Positions 11,581-23,730 of a stretch of 64,000 bases of DNA are shown here, piece after piece. The number at the start of each line of letters is the position of its first letter. The stretch's first letter is position 1. Made by a program: the position numbers and the translations under genes. A model generated the notes under the pieces. It saw only the letters and a list, made by a program, of their open reading frames with translations. It ran no database searches and was not told the origin of the DNA. Source of the DNA: Phyto melanocephala (Eukaryota > Arthropoda > Insecta > Diptera > Rhinophoridae); assembly GCA_941918925.1 (NCBI GenBank), contig OW799233.1, forward strand, positions 112,899,833 to 112,963,832. Direction: 5' to 3'.

Positions 11581-12514
11581 GCCGTTGTATTAATGAACGT
11601 TGCACATTTACCATGCTGCAGTGATGCGCAACTTTAACATTATTAACTCTTTTCACCTAATATGCATGAATTCTATGCACTTGTGTATTAGAATGGCATG
11701 TACTACATTTAAATACATGTCTGATCGTTAGCTTAACCCGCAAACTCTCCAAGTCTAAAGTTTTATGAAATTAAGATTTGAATGCCATAAGATAGTACAA
11801 CTTAAAATACATAATCTAGAAAAATTAAATCTCGTAATGACAATTCTAATCTGGTGTTTTGCTATGGTATATAACTGTGCTAACTTATTATTTGATTGTA
11901 GTTGTTGGCGATTTCAATCATGTGATCTCTTCCCTACAACAAGGCTAAACTACATGTATTTTGTTTTTGTATATTTGAACCTAATTGTCAAAAATTTTCT
12001 GACTAAACACAAACAAACACACATTTGTTTACATTTGTTTTAAAGCAAATTATGCATGTCACACTAAAATTAAAGAATTTTAATGTTTTATATATAATTT
12101 ATATATTATGCTCATCATTAAGTACACGAAATAAGGTTCCACTGCCCTTAAAATATTTTTTCTACACATCGCGCAGGAAGGCATTTTTTTCACGAAAACT
12201 TTTAAAATTTGTTTCTTTTAACTTAAACAAAAATTGTTTATGTTTTTTTTTAATTTTTAAACAATTAACACAAATGTACATACATACAAGTATATTTATT
12301 TTGAATTCAAACTGTTTTATCCATAGAAATTAAATTATTTCACTTTTTAAACATTTATTAAAATTTTACGGCAAACGAATGTAAACAAACATAAAAACAC
12401 AAATTTTGATATTTTGTTCTTAAACTTTGTTCACAGCTGATTAACAGCTGGGCTAAAGAGTTCACCTGATATGAATTCGCCTTGATTTAAATTTTATTGA
12501 GATTTTAGCATTTT
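11581..12514. other. intron sequence, no gene seen
   Basis: Unremarkable AT-rich sequence. Short open frames at 11765-12333 show no recognisable protein. Confidence 0.45.
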
Positions 12515-13338
12515 TATACCCTTCGCACAGTGAATAAGGGTATATATAGGTTTGTCATTCCGTGTGAAATTTCTACAATTTTCATTTCCGACCCCATAAA
12601 GTATATATTTTCTGAAAGCTTATGAATAGGGGAGTCGATTAAGCTCTGTCAGTCTGTCCGTCTGACCGTCTGTCCGTGTGTATGTTGAAATCAACTTTTT
12701 GAAGCCCCCCGACATCGCTTGGACCCGGGTGAGGTATTATATCAGAAATATTCGGGAGCAGATCGCTATTGAAAATCAGAAACATCGGTACATATACAAC
12801 TGAGATATGAGCAAAAACCCACGACCACCTCGATTTTTTTTCACAAAAACAACATTACAACAACAACATACATACATACATACATACATACATACATACA
12901 AACGTGGTATGCTGGTTAGAAAAAACGTGGCATCGAATCCCAGCTGAGCCAAAAAAAAATTTTTTTTTTTATTTTTTTTATATTTTTTTTTCTATTTTTT
13001 TTTTTATTTTTTATTTAATATATTATTTATATTTTTATTATTATTTTTTTCAATTTTTTTTTTATTTTTTTTTTTTGTTTTATATTTATTATATATATTT
13101 TAATTATTTTTTTTTTTTAATTTTTTTTTAATATTTTTAAATTTTTTTTTTTTTACATACATAGATACGTAAATTTATAATTTTACAATGGGACGTTTTT
13201 ATATATGTATGTTTTTTATATGTATGTACGTATTTCATATGGGATGAATGGTGATACAAACTAATGTTATTGCATGACTACACGTTGTGAAGAGTATATA
13301 AGATTCGGCACGGCCGAATATAGCGCTCTTATTTGTTT
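12515..13338 (+). mobile_element. mini-me/DINE-1-like element, family 1
   Basis: Full copy: TATACCCTTCGCACAGTG start, GTCTGTCCGTCTGACC run, (CATA)n at about 12866-12900, GGCATCGAATCCCAGC block, A/T block 12950-13150, hairpin ATTCGGCACGGCCGAAT at about 13303. The Phe/Tyr-rich frame at 12904-13131 is the A/T block. Confidence 0.8.
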
Positions 13339-13374
13339 TTATTTTTTTTAAAGGAAAGAAAAATATAAAAAAAT

Positions 13375-13560
13375 AAATTTTTTATATCACGAGCAGTTTT
13401 GAAAATGCATTCTACATTTTTAAAATCATCTATGATTTCATCACCAGCACTCTTTAATCGGCGATTAAGTTTTTGATGTAAATATCATAAATTTAACTCA
13501 AAGGTTTTTAGTTAGTTAAATTCGGTATTTTCTTACCCCAGCGAGTTGGAATGAACAATA
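13375..13560 (-). mobile_element. decayed PLE terminal repeat (family B)
   Basis: On the minus strand 13418-13447 keeps the family B hammerhead layout in degraded form: CTGGTGA, T, GAAATC..GATTTT, AAAA. Similar to intact copies near 34.5-35.6 kb. Confidence 0.5.
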
Positions 13561-13931
13561 TTAGCAGCAACCCTTTTGAATTGTTAATTATTATATTTGA
13601 TATTGTCCTAATTTGGACAAAGGTAACGATGGAGGCAGATAAAAACTTGATATGTATAAAACTAGTAATATAATTTTTGAGATTTTTATCTCATTATAAT
13701 AACTCAATTTCTAAATAAAAATAAAAGAAAAATTTAAATGAAATTTTAAATAAAATTGTTCGAATTAAGAGACTTTTTCTAATCGATACAGTTTGGTTTT
13801 AAAACTTTAAGAGCCTCCTTTAAAACCAATAACTAGAATATAAACTGTTTTGTGTACAATCTAGCACATTTATGTTTTAAATTATTTCGCAAAATGTAGA
13901 ACAAACCAAACATAACAAAACATGACAAAAA

Positions 13932-15538
13932 GGGGTATATTAATTTTATCATTCCGTTTGTAACACATCAAAATATCAATTTTAAAACCCCATAAAGTAT
14001 ATATCTTCTGAATCGGTGTTTAATTTTATGATGATAAGCTATATCTGTCCGTCTGTTGAAAGCACGATAGAGCTTGAACCAAAAAAGCTAGGGGGCTCAA
14101 ATTTTGCAAGAATATTTCCTATACACAAGCTTTGTCTTGTATTGAAAATGGGCTAAATCAGAATATTAGGAAGAGACTTATAGCTCGTAATTCAAGAGTA
14201 GGTCAAACAAGTAAGAGTGCTATATTCGGCCGTTCCGAATCTTATATAACCTTCACAACGTGTAGTCATGCAATAACAATTGTTTGTATCACCATTCATA
14301 TCATATAAAATACGTATGTACATATATGTAAAAAACAAACCAAAAACAAACAAAAAACAATTACAAAAAAAATATATATTAAAAATAATAAAAAAAAAAT
14401 TACAAAAAAAAAATTACAAAAAAAAATTCAAAAAAAAAATTTTTAAATTTTTTAAAAATTTTTTTAAAAAAAATTAAAAAAAAGTATATAAAATAATAAA
14501 ATATAAATAAAATATTAAATAAAATAAATTAAAATTTTTTTGGCTCAGCTGGAATTCGATGCCACGTTTACTTTAACCAGTATGTATGTAGGTTGTTGTT
14601 GTAATTGTGAAAAAAACGAGCTGGTCGTGGTTTTTTGCTCATATCTCAGAAAGTTATGGGGCGATCGTGCTGAATTTCAATAGCGATTCATTCCTGGATA
14701 TTTCCAAGAGATTGATACCATATACAGATCTGAGGAACATATAGTTGCTTCTAAAAGTTGATTTCAACTAACACACGGGCAGACGGACAGACGGTCAGGG
14801 CTTAATCGACTCCTCTATTCATAAGCTTTCAGAAAATATGTATATACTTTATGGGGTCGGAAATGAAAATTGTAGAAATTAAAAACGGAATGACAAAGCT
14901 ATATATACCCTTGTGCACCACAGGTGAAGGGTATAAAAACCATATCATTCTAACATCGAATAAAATGCAATTGTGTTCAAACGCATTATCGTCGATCCAT
15001 AAAATTTCAAATGTATATTTTCTGAATAAAAAAAATTATTTTCCCTGAAAATTGCTTAAATCTATGCTTTAGAAAAGGAGTTAAAGATCAAATTGTACGA
15101 AAATTTATACCGCACAATGTCTTTTTCGATCTACTTAAAATTAAAAACGTAATAACACTGACAAAATTAGATGTATGATTCTGAAATTTTTCAAACATTG
15201 CTTTTTGATCAAAAAACTTGAAAAACGGAAAATAAAGGCAACACGCCCACTTTAACGCCCACCTGCCATACAACGGTTAATATTAAATTTATATAATTTC
15301 TCTATGGAAAAGTTTTTGACACTTTAACGCCCACTTTCGTTGTAAGAATAAATTTACGAAAATATTTGAATAGCAAATCGAAGTTACACAAAAAAGTGAC
15401 AGATATTTTAGTATAAAGAAATTATTCCATAGCGATTACTGTTACTAACAAAATAATCAATTTTGTGCTAAAAAAGTACAAAAAATTGGTGATGGGTATC
15501 AAGAATTCGGCACAGCCGAATATTGCGCGCTTGCTTGT
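13932..15538 (+). mobile_element. mini-me-like element, family 2, split
   Basis: Left part starts within GGGGTATATT..ATCATTCCGTTTGTAACA; right part ends with ATTCGGCACAGCCGAATAT and a CTTGCTTG tail. Interrupted by a family 1 copy. Confidence 0.7.
14206..14936 (-). mobile_element. mini-me/DINE-1-like element, family 1, nested
   Basis: Minus-strand copy inside family 2, the same nesting order as at 5.0-6.2 kb but at a different site. Hairpin has one mismatch (CCGTTCCG). Confidence 0.8.
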
Positions 15539-16133
15539 ATATTTTACCATAGAATGTGCTATGAAAAATTCATATATTGATGTGCCTGCCAAATAAATTG
15601 GTAGGCAAATGAACTTAAGCGGGAAAACGTAATTTTCAACAAAAATATATTAATATTTTTAAATATTTAATTTTTACAATGCGAATGGGTCGACCTCAGA
15701 ACATAATACTTTAATATAAACAAATTATCTCCAATAACACTCTATCTGATGTTCAAATCATTAGTTTTACAACTAAATTTATTCACTGTTGAATATCTAC
15801 AAAATCTCTTCTACTTTTTTTTTGCTTGGATTGTACGAACCTTAAAAACCCCATTATGATTTTTCTATGCATCAAATTTTTTTTTAGTTATTAAATCGTA
15901 TTCTTGTAGTCATTGGAATGTTAAATGTTCTTATTTAATTTACATTCGATCATTGTTTACAATTTGTATTTAATGTTATTTTATAGTTATCTATTGGTAT
16001 AAACTTTTTGCTCGCAAAACATTTCAATTAAAAGCATGGTATGTATGTTTCGCCAATAAATTTATTAGTACTCATATTTTTATTGGATTTATTTATTTCT
16101 TATTTTTTTTTTTATTAAAATTTTTCAACTCAC
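15539..16133. other. intron sequence, no gene seen
   Basis: AT-rich; nothing recognised apart from T runs before the next exon's splice donor. Confidence 0.45.
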
Positions 16134-16236
16134 CTGATTAAATATCCATTTCTCGTCCACAATATTAGAAACACTTCCCAAAGGAGCATTAATATCGTCG
16201 TCTCGAATTTCACAAGAATTTTCCAAATCATTTAAA
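16134..16236 (-). CDS. htt: huntingtin exon (11th, 103 nt)
   Basis: Acceptor TTAATAG before 16236, donor GTGAGT after 16134. Phase 2 in, phase 0 out. Encodes 34 complete codons after finishing a split Ile: LNDLENSCEIRDDD, then SNIVDEKWIFNQ, which lines up with human ETVSPDKDWYVHLVKSQ. Too short to find by open-frame length alone; found by phase and homology. Confidence 0.85.
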
Positions 16237-16927
16237 CTATTAAAATGAGAATAAAAATCAAAGAGAACAAAAAGAAAAAAAATCAAATAAAGCACTAAAC
16301 TTAAGAATGCATAAATATTGTGAATGGTACAAAAAGCGATGTACAAACGAGCATTGTACATAATGGGTATACATATATAAATATTTAGTTGTAGTAGGGA
16401 CAAGAAAGTTACGATGAAAGATAATGAGAATCGAGTAAAAAAGCCTTTGAAAGCCAAGAACTAAAAAATAAGGATAGAAATTTATAGACATATGATTACA
16501 TTTAATACTCAATGGACGCGTTTGTGTAAATAAAGTATTTTAGCAAGAAAATAAATTTCTAAAGTTGAAAAGCTTATCTAAAGCTTTATATAAATAGAAA
16601 ACTTAAAATTTGCTGGTAACAACGCAATAATTGGAAAATAGGGAATTCGATTTAATTTTTTTGATATTTTACTAGAAATATTTTTTTAAAAATGTATAGT
16701 AATAGAGATATTTTAAGCATATTTAAAAATTATCCAGCGTCAATAAAGTATTACATGTTTACTGTCTAAGTTTAATAAAACGTACATAAAATCATCATAA
16801 ACAACATTGTTTATGTACAGTGTCAATCACAATAATGGCACTCCAAACCCGCCTGAAATAAGTTTTTGGAAAATTATTTTTTATTTTTACCTTAAGGGTT
16901 TTAAAATCCTACTTACTTTAGAGTTTT

Positions 16928-17778
16928 CATACCCACCACCAAAAAAAATGGTTATATTCATTTTGTCACTGTGTTTGTAACACATCGAAATATAAATTTC
17001 AGACCCCATAAACTATATATTTTCTAAGTCCTGGTTTCATTTTAGGTCGATAGAGCTCTAACCGAAAAAGTTAGGGGGCTCAAATTCTGCAAGAATATTT
17101 CTTATACACAAACTTTGTTTGGTATTAAAAATGGGCTAAATCGGAAAATTAGGAAGAGAGTTATAGCTCGTAATGCAAGAGTAGGTCGAAAAAACCATGT
17201 CATTCCAACATCGAATAAAATGCAATTGTGTCCAAACGCATTAACGTCGACCCATAAAATTTCGAATGTATATTTTTGGAATAAAAAAAATATTTTTCCC
17301 TGAAAATTGCTTAAATCTGTGAGCTATGAAAAAAGTTATAGATTATACCGCACAGTGTATTTTTCGGTAAATTCAAAATATAAAACGTAATAAAACGGAC
17401 AAAATTCAATGTATGATTCTGAAATTGCTTTTTGGTCAAAGGCTTTGTATTAACGGAAAATAAATGTGACACGCCCACTTTTACACCCACCTCCCATATG
17501 ACGCTTTATCTCAAATTCATATAGCTTCTCTATGAATAAAGATTTTGGAAGAATAAGCGACTCTATATTGAAGAGTTGAGTTAAGTTTATTAGTAAAAAC
17601 TACATTGACACGCCTACTTTAACGCCCACTTTTTACGCTATCTACTGTCAATTAAATGTAAAAGCTAACAAAATCGACAGAATTAGAGGCAAACTGATGA
17701 AATTTCGAACATATAGCACATAAAAATGATAGTGGGTATAAAAAATTCGGCACAGCCGAATAAAGTGCTCTTACTTGC
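16928..17778 (+). mobile_element. mini-me-like element, family 2
   Basis: Starts CATACCCACCACC, contains ATTTTGTCACTGTGTTTG, ACGCCCACTTTTACACCC-type tracts and ends AGTGGGTATA..ATTCGGCACAGCCGAATAAAG with a CTTACTTG tail. Uninterrupted; has one unit of the region that is tandemly repeated at 30.7-31.8 kb. Confidence 0.75.
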
Positions 17779-18215
17779 TTTTTCTAATGCTGAAAGCTGG
17801 ATGGTTTAATTTGAAGTAACCAAAATTTCGTCAAAATTTTTTTAAATGATAATAATGATGAAAAAATGGGCCGAATCCAAATAATATTTTTTCGCGAAAC
17901 AACTAATATAATTTCGTGTTTTAAAGTACCAAAACATAACTCTTATTTGTGTTTGCCACTTAGGAGCTTATTTTGAGAAGATCACGAGACTACTTTGGTA
18001 ATTTTGTAATTTTGCCTTCTTTAACGTTCAGAAGAGGAACCATTTTGAGCGATGATAATTCAGTCATTCAGTCACCTTACTCTTTTATATATGTATATAA
18101 ATTAATAGATAAATAAGAGTAACAACTCTTAGCACTTTGTGCTATTATTTTTACTACAACTGTGTATATGTGAAGTATGTTTTTAGTTTGTAAAGGAGAA
18201 ATCAAAATCACTTAC
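17779..18215. other. intron sequence, no gene seen
   Basis: No recognised element. Confidence 0.4.
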
Positions 18216-18622
18216 ATTATAAATTGTAGTTGTTCGCTTAAGTATGATACTGACGATGAGGTTGTTGTTTTTGATGTTGACGTTGATGATGGCGACGATG
18301 TCGATGTTGATATCGATATACCTTGAACGTCTGTGCTATGTTGTTGTTTTTCTTCAGCTCCTTCCTTTTCCGTAAGACTTATAAATGTATCGTAAATGGC
18401 ATTTTTATCATGCATTGAAGAAGCATCAAGAATTAAATGTCTAGCTAAACGCTCAATTTGTAACTGAAGTGGCCGATTGGAGGATGATGATGTTGCTTCG
18501 GATGCCAGTAGTTTATATAATTTATTTAAAATCTGTAAAAACCTTGCAAAACATAATCTTGTACAGTCGACGCGTTCCTTGCAAAGATATTCGACTAAAC
18601 GTAGAAGGTAAACAATTGAATG
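18216..18622 (-). CDS. htt: huntingtin exon (10th)
   Basis: Acceptor CATTTAG before 18622, donor GTAAGT after 18216; phase 0 in, phase 2 out, 407 nt. Opens HSIVYLLRLVEYLCKERVDC and continues FARFLQILNKLYKLL, then LQLQIERLARHLI, matching human TLYVDRLLCTPFRVLARM and LPMEELNRIQEYLQ. The last 45 residues are a Ser/Thr tract (STSTSSPSSTSTSK), a likely disordered linker. Confidence 0.9.
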
Positions 18623-18919
18623 CTAAATGACCAAAAATTAGTTAAAGAAAACAAAAAAAAGCATTGAATTACGTTGCAAATAAAAGATGATTTGAAATTA
18701 TAGCTTTTTGAAAATATAAAAAATAATAATTGAATGAATTAATGATAGAAATACATAGTTGGTAATAAAAAGGAAAATCTGAATACATATAATTTATAAT
18801 TGGACACTCAAATGCCTATCTATAGTTTTTTTTTCTTTATTTTTATTATTTTTTTTTTTTACAATTTACTGATTATTTTCTTTTTGTATGTTCTTCTTTT
18901 ATATTGAATAATAACCCAC

Positions 18920-19093
18920 CTTATTGAATACTTTGATATTTTTCAAAACCATTGTTTGAAATAATGAGCAATTTTCTTCATCCACTTCACACAAATAGCA
19001 CATGAATGCAAATTGTTCAATAATTAAAATATTTAGAAAATTTCCGTGGAATAAATGTTGTACTTGTTGCTGGTTCCATTTAATAGGATTTGG
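18920..19093 (-). CDS. htt: huntingtin exon (9th, 174 nt)
   Basis: Acceptor CCTCTAG before 19093, donor GTGGGT after 18920, both phase 0, 58 codons. Reads PNPIKWNQQQVQHLFHGN then EQFAFMCYLCEVDEENCSLF, placed opposite human [20 protein letters not shown]. Separated from the next exon by a 297-bp intron. Confidence 0.87.
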
Positions 19094-20163
19094 CTAGAGG
19101 ATGATATAAAATCATGAAAAAATATTGTAGAAATTAAAAAGAGAAAAAAAAAGAAGAAGAACAAAACAAATAGTATGAAAATTAATGAGAAAAATATAAA
19201 AATTAATTTGTACAACTAAAGTAGATTTAACTAATTAATGAACTAAGATATAATAATCTTAAACACATTCTCATACACAAACTCGCACACATCCATACTC
19301 ATGCCCACACCATAAACGTAAATCACTTTTAATGGTTTGTGTGTTTAAAATCTCATTTTGCTTTAAAGCACTCACTCAATTTACTCTAACTAATACTACA
19401 CTGTGGTATGGGGTCAGTAAGTACTTATATGTATATGCACATATAAATGTTGATTAGTAGTTGGTGAATGGACACAAAATCAATTTCCTTGTCACTTTTG
19501 ATAAACAGAGGCAGGAACATATGGAAAATTTAGCATTAAAAGTAAATATTTAGATAGAGAAGACATATTGAAACAATTTAAAATTATTTTATGTGTCCAT
19601 TAACATCTTTTGTCTTGATTAATTCAATTGAAAAGGATATTTTTTCTGGTAATCATACTCCTGAAATGTTCTAAATTTTAATTAATTAAAAAAAGCTTTT
19701 TTGACACAAAAACAAGGAACAACAAGGAGGAACTTTTTAATAATTTTTCTTTTAATATAAATGATTTTTAAGAATTTATATAATCCCTTCACGTAACTTA
19801 TAAATCCGTGCCGGTGACTCAAATAAAAAGCATTAAAAAGAAAACTTCTACAAATATCTTCTTTCACTTTTTCTTAACATCACTTTTATATATTTTTAAC
19901 ATTTTGCTTTTCCGTTCTACAAAGTTATGAGCTAGCAGAAGAACTTAATTATTTCGGTATTGCATCCTAATAGGTTAACTTTGCATTGCTTAACTTGAAT
20001 AATGGCATGTAGTTGAAGAAGACCAAAATTTTATCAACGCTTGTTGCTATATATCGCCTTAATGGTCAACTTCTTTAAATTTTTCAACATTCCAACTTCT
20101 AAAGACTTTATTATTTCTATTCTGGCTCAAGTTCATTTTAATACTAAATTTCTCATTTTTATA
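19094..20163. other. intron sequence, no gene seen
   Basis: Ordinary AT-rich intron between exons 8 and 9. Nothing supported. Confidence 0.45.
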
Positions 20164-21050
20164 ATGGGTGTCCCAACTAGAACGCAATTTTTAAATTTGG
20201 CGCCATTCGAAGTGTCATTGTTTGACATTTGAACAATTGTTATTGTTTGCTAGTAGAAGGTACGAGGTTAGTAAAAATGGAGCGCTACACGAATGAACAA
20301 CGCATTCTTATTGTGAATATATTTTACCAAAATGGTGAAAGTTTTGTGGCTACAGTTCGCAAATTGCGATCATCCCATTTCCATCTTGATGGCTTCGTCA
20401 ATAGGCAGAATTGTCGCATTTCGGGTGAGGAAAATCCTCGAGTGATTCACGAGAAGCAAATGCATCCTCAACGTGTCACTGTGTGGTGTGGTTTTTGGGC
20501 TGGAGGAATCATTGGACCTTTTTTTTATGAAAATGAGGCAGGTCAAGCGCAAACCAGTTTTTTCTTGCCTAGAATTGAAGAAATGAATGTGGAGGGCATG
20601 TGGTTTCAAGAAGATGGCGCCACATGTCATACAGCCAGAGAAACAATTCAATTGCTGCATCAGTCATTTTCCGGTCGTGTTATTTCGCGTTTTGGAGACC
20701 AGAATTGGCCGCCTAGATCGTGTGATTTAACACCTTTAGATTTTTTTCTTTGGGGTTTTTTGAAGTCGATGGTTTACGCAAATAAGCCGACGACGACTCA
20801 AGCCTTAAAAGAGGAAATTGGACGCTGAATTAATGAAATACCGCAGCATTTATGCAAAAAGGTCATTGAAAATTTCATTAAAAGATCGCGTGTGTGCCAG
20901 CAAAGCCGCGGCTGCCATCTACACGATATATTGTTCCAAACATAACCTCATTCTGTCTACTTTACGATATAATAAAGTTTCATGATTTTTTTTTTAATAT
21001 CAGTGTTTTATTTAAAATTTAAAAATTGCGTTCTAGTTGGGACACCCGAT
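20164..21050 (+). mobile_element. mariner-type transposon (DD41D), internally deleted
   Basis: Terminal inverted repeats of about 30 bp: GGGTGTCCCAACTAGAACGC at the left and its complement ending at about 21048, flanked by TA. Contains a shortened transposase frame. About 0.89 kb. Confidence 0.85.
20277..20828 (+). pseudogene. DD41D mariner transposase, in-frame internal deletion
   Basis: Start chosen at MERYTNEQR, the usual N-terminal helix-turn-helix opening. After ATVRKLR the frame jumps directly to HFHLDGFVNRQNCR, so the second half of the DNA-binding region and the first catalytic Asp are gone (usual length about 340 residues, here 183). The remaining catalytic parts are WFQEDGATCHTA and SCDLTPLDFFLWG; 41 residues separate the two Asp, hence DD41D. 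The frame stays open across the deletion. It should be catalytically dead but might still bind TIRs. Confidence 0.85.
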
Positions 21051-21089
21051 ATAAAGAAATCAATTTTTATTTGTGATAATGAAAGATAT

Positions 21090-21250
21090 TCTAGAAAAGT
21101 AAGTTTTAATCCCGACACCAGCCGAGTGGAATGCCATTTCGAAACCAGCTACAGTTTCATCATCAGCTACTCTTAAATATTTTTAGCAAAATATTTTATT
21201 GGATGTTTTTTAACCTCGATAGAACTTAAATAAAAAAATAAAACAAAAAA
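21090..21250 (-). mobile_element. PLE terminal-repeat fragment (family B)
   Basis: On the minus strand 21137-21166 reads CTGATGA, T, GAAACT..GGTTTC, GAAA, then ATTCCACTCGGC as in the family B copies at 34.5-35.6 kb. Confidence 0.65.
21130..21172 (-). ncRNA. hammerhead ribozyme-like motif (PLE family B, variant)
   Basis: Stem II is GAAACT/GGTTTC, differing from GAAATC/GATTTC in other copies while keeping pairing (one T-G). Stem I has one mismatch. GAAA and CTGATGA intact. Confidence 0.5.
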
Positions 21251-21289
21251 ACACGTTAAAAAAAATTTTTTTTTCAACAAACCCGATAC

Positions 21290-22100
21290 ATGGCATTAGC
21301 ATTTGAAAATGATTTTCAGCATATGCCCACCGAATTTCGAGCATTTCTGGTCATATGTCACGAATAGTACGACAAGTTTGGCCTGCAAGTCGTCAATTCT
21401 TGCTACTTTATCAGCATAAACCAATGAATTGTAATCCCACAGGAAATAATCGAGGACTTTGGAGGAATTTGGAAACAGGTTCATTTCAATGGCTGTGGTC
21501 GCTGAATCAATATCATTAACGTTTTCAAACAAAAACTGATTGATCATAGTGCGTTAACGATCTCAATTGATTGCACGTTTTAAAAAAATTAGGTAACAAT
21601 GATGGCACCAGTGTGTTAAACGGCTCCAAACTAAGCATTTTTCTCGATGTAATAGTGGCTGTAGGGTCCGTTTTAGATTGGTTTCATTCCATATGCGGCA
21701 ATTTTGTTTATTAACAAACCCTCGTGAGTTTAAACCCAATCACACCGCTGAACAATATTTTGCTATAAAAGATAAGGTCAGTTTCTAAATGTCCTAGAGC
21801 CCATTCAGCAAAAAAACGACGCATATGATGGCTTCTCGGCTTATTTATTGAATCATGTAAATCGTAGACGGGTATTGGCCTAGATCTTTGCGTAAAATTT
21901 TACTCGTACTACACGGACAAAGCCCAAATTCCGGCGATAGTCGACGAATTCTTGCACATTTTCGTCTATAGCGGCGATGTTCTCTTTAGTATGCATGTTG
22001 CGGCAACTGCAGCATTTAGATAGTATGTGGCAAGGCAAATCTTTTCATCAGGTTGTCTTGATTCGTCAGAATAAAATTTTCTCTCTTCTAACATTTATTT
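21290..22100 (-). pseudogene. decayed mariner (DD41D-like) transposase
   Basis: Minus-strand fragments in several frames with stops: HTKENIAAIDENVQEF and YRRNLGF, then MRRFFAEWALGHLET-like sequence around 21800, NKQNCRIW-like around 21700, and LDYFLWDYNSLVYADK near 21400-21440. Nearly full length but with many frameshifts. No clear TIRs. Confidence 0.7.
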
Positions 22101-22899
22101 CGAATGTCAAACTTCATATAAAAAAAAAAACATAAACAAAAAAAATCTCTCCGAACTGCGATTACCAGATGAATAAATATTCCTTAGTATGTGTTACAAA
22201 ATTTATTCACAGTTCGATGGATGGCTTACAAAGATGTCGACGTCTTCTATAATTTGCTATTATTTGGTAGCGTTGTTTTAGCGTCAATATATTAATAATG
22301 ATTTGCCATATTGATCGAAATTGTCAAAAAATTAGCTCAGTATGACAGTTCTTTTGACAGTTAACCCTTTCTATCTAATTACATCAAGCTTAAAAAACCA
22401 CCCTATAAATAAATTTTTAAAATATTGAAAATTTATATTTATTTATTTATAACAGCAGTCTCGATAAATTTTATGTAAGTAGAATTTACAACTACAGAAA
22501 TTTTTTATTTTTTACCGACAAATTTAAAATACATCTTCGTTAGAGGTAGTGTAGCCTCACAATGTAGCGTTTCTTAAATAACCACATTTAATTTAAAATA
22601 AATCATAGCTAAAACTCTAACAAACGCTCACACAAATAATGCTGCTTGAGATATTCCCACTTCAAGAAATTAGAAAATAAAGTTACCAAAAAACTTTAAT
22701 CATTATACTGCTACATCACATGAATTTGACAAAACTTTAATCATTACGTTGACACACAAGTTCAGGTGAGTTTTGTCAAAACAGTAAGAACAAACGCCTT
22801 TTTAATGTTTATAACATTTGCATAGCTCTTACCTCAAATAGCATACAAATGTCTACAATTCATATTAATTAAAATAGTTTCGACAAATTTCATACTTAC
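22101..22899. other. intron sequence, no gene seen
   Basis: AT-rich. Short repeats (AAACTTTAATCATTA twice near 22690-22745). Nothing else supported. Confidence 0.4.
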
Positions 22900-23730
22900 A
22901 TTGCTCTCATGACAAACTTTATTCAAAAGTGCCCGCCTTACATTATTACTTATGTCGTCCAATTGTAAGCGCTGCAACAATGACAACGGATCCAATAAAC
23001 CGAGAGCATTTAATAAATTATACAATTCCAGTTGCAATTGTAATAACGAATTATCAACATCCAATTCGGGCAAAGTTGTCATAGAAGTAGTTGTCGCTGC
23101 TGTTTGATATCCTTGCGTTGAGTACATCATCAACAAATTATAATATTCATTTAACAATTTTGATTCGCAAGCATTTAAAATGAAACGTATTGAGGCGAGT
23201 AAAGAATCCTCTAGGCGTGAGTTAAAACATAGTTGATACAAAACTTTGACAAAATGACATGCTAGACGACAATATTGTATTGCAAACTGTTGGCTATACG
23301 ACGACTTAGAGGTAGTGAAGTTTTTCATTGTATGTGAAAGATGATCAGAGAGTATGGTGTGAAGACACTCAAGCAGGACATCACATAAAACATTTGCAAA
23401 ATAGTTCATTTCGTTTATGGTGCTTGCACTGGTTGCAAGTGTTTGTAAAGCAATGGCTTGAGCTGCTGCTGTAGCAGCAGCCGCTTTCGATGTTGTTGGT
23501 TGGGTGTCCAATAGCCAAGACGATGTCGAAAATAACGAGGATGCATCAACAGGATTTTCGTGGGTTTGCTGTTTTAGTTGCTGTTGCTTTTGCCTTAACT
23601 TTTCCACTATTGTTGGGTGATTTTTCAAATAGAGCTTTATGTGATTTACTAAATAAATTTCCTCGGTTTTGAGGATTACATTCGACAGGATAATCGTTGC
23701 ATACGATAAATCACTAAAGTTTGCAACATC
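22900..23730 (-). CDS. htt: huntingtin exon (8th, 831 nt)
   Basis: Donor GTAAGT after 22900; 277 codons in phase 0. Contains YATIILSNVILKTEEIYLV (human GILAILRVLISQSTEDIVL), then a Gln-rich loop (RQKQQQLKQQ), FANVLCDVLLECLHTIL (human FLLQLVGILLEDIV) and a helical block ending NKVCHESN. An in-frame stop lies nine bases upstream of 23730, so the exon must start between; the phase-0 AG before 23730 sits behind an A-run, not a pyrimidine tract, so this acceptor is less certain than the others. Confidence 0.85.

Noticed and set aside
12905..12950. A true tRNA gene
   Set aside because: No anticodon arm and no acceptor pairing; at most a tRNA-like block.
12904..13131. Phe/Tyr-rich open frame
   Set aside because: Lies in the A/T block of a mini-me copy; no codon signal.
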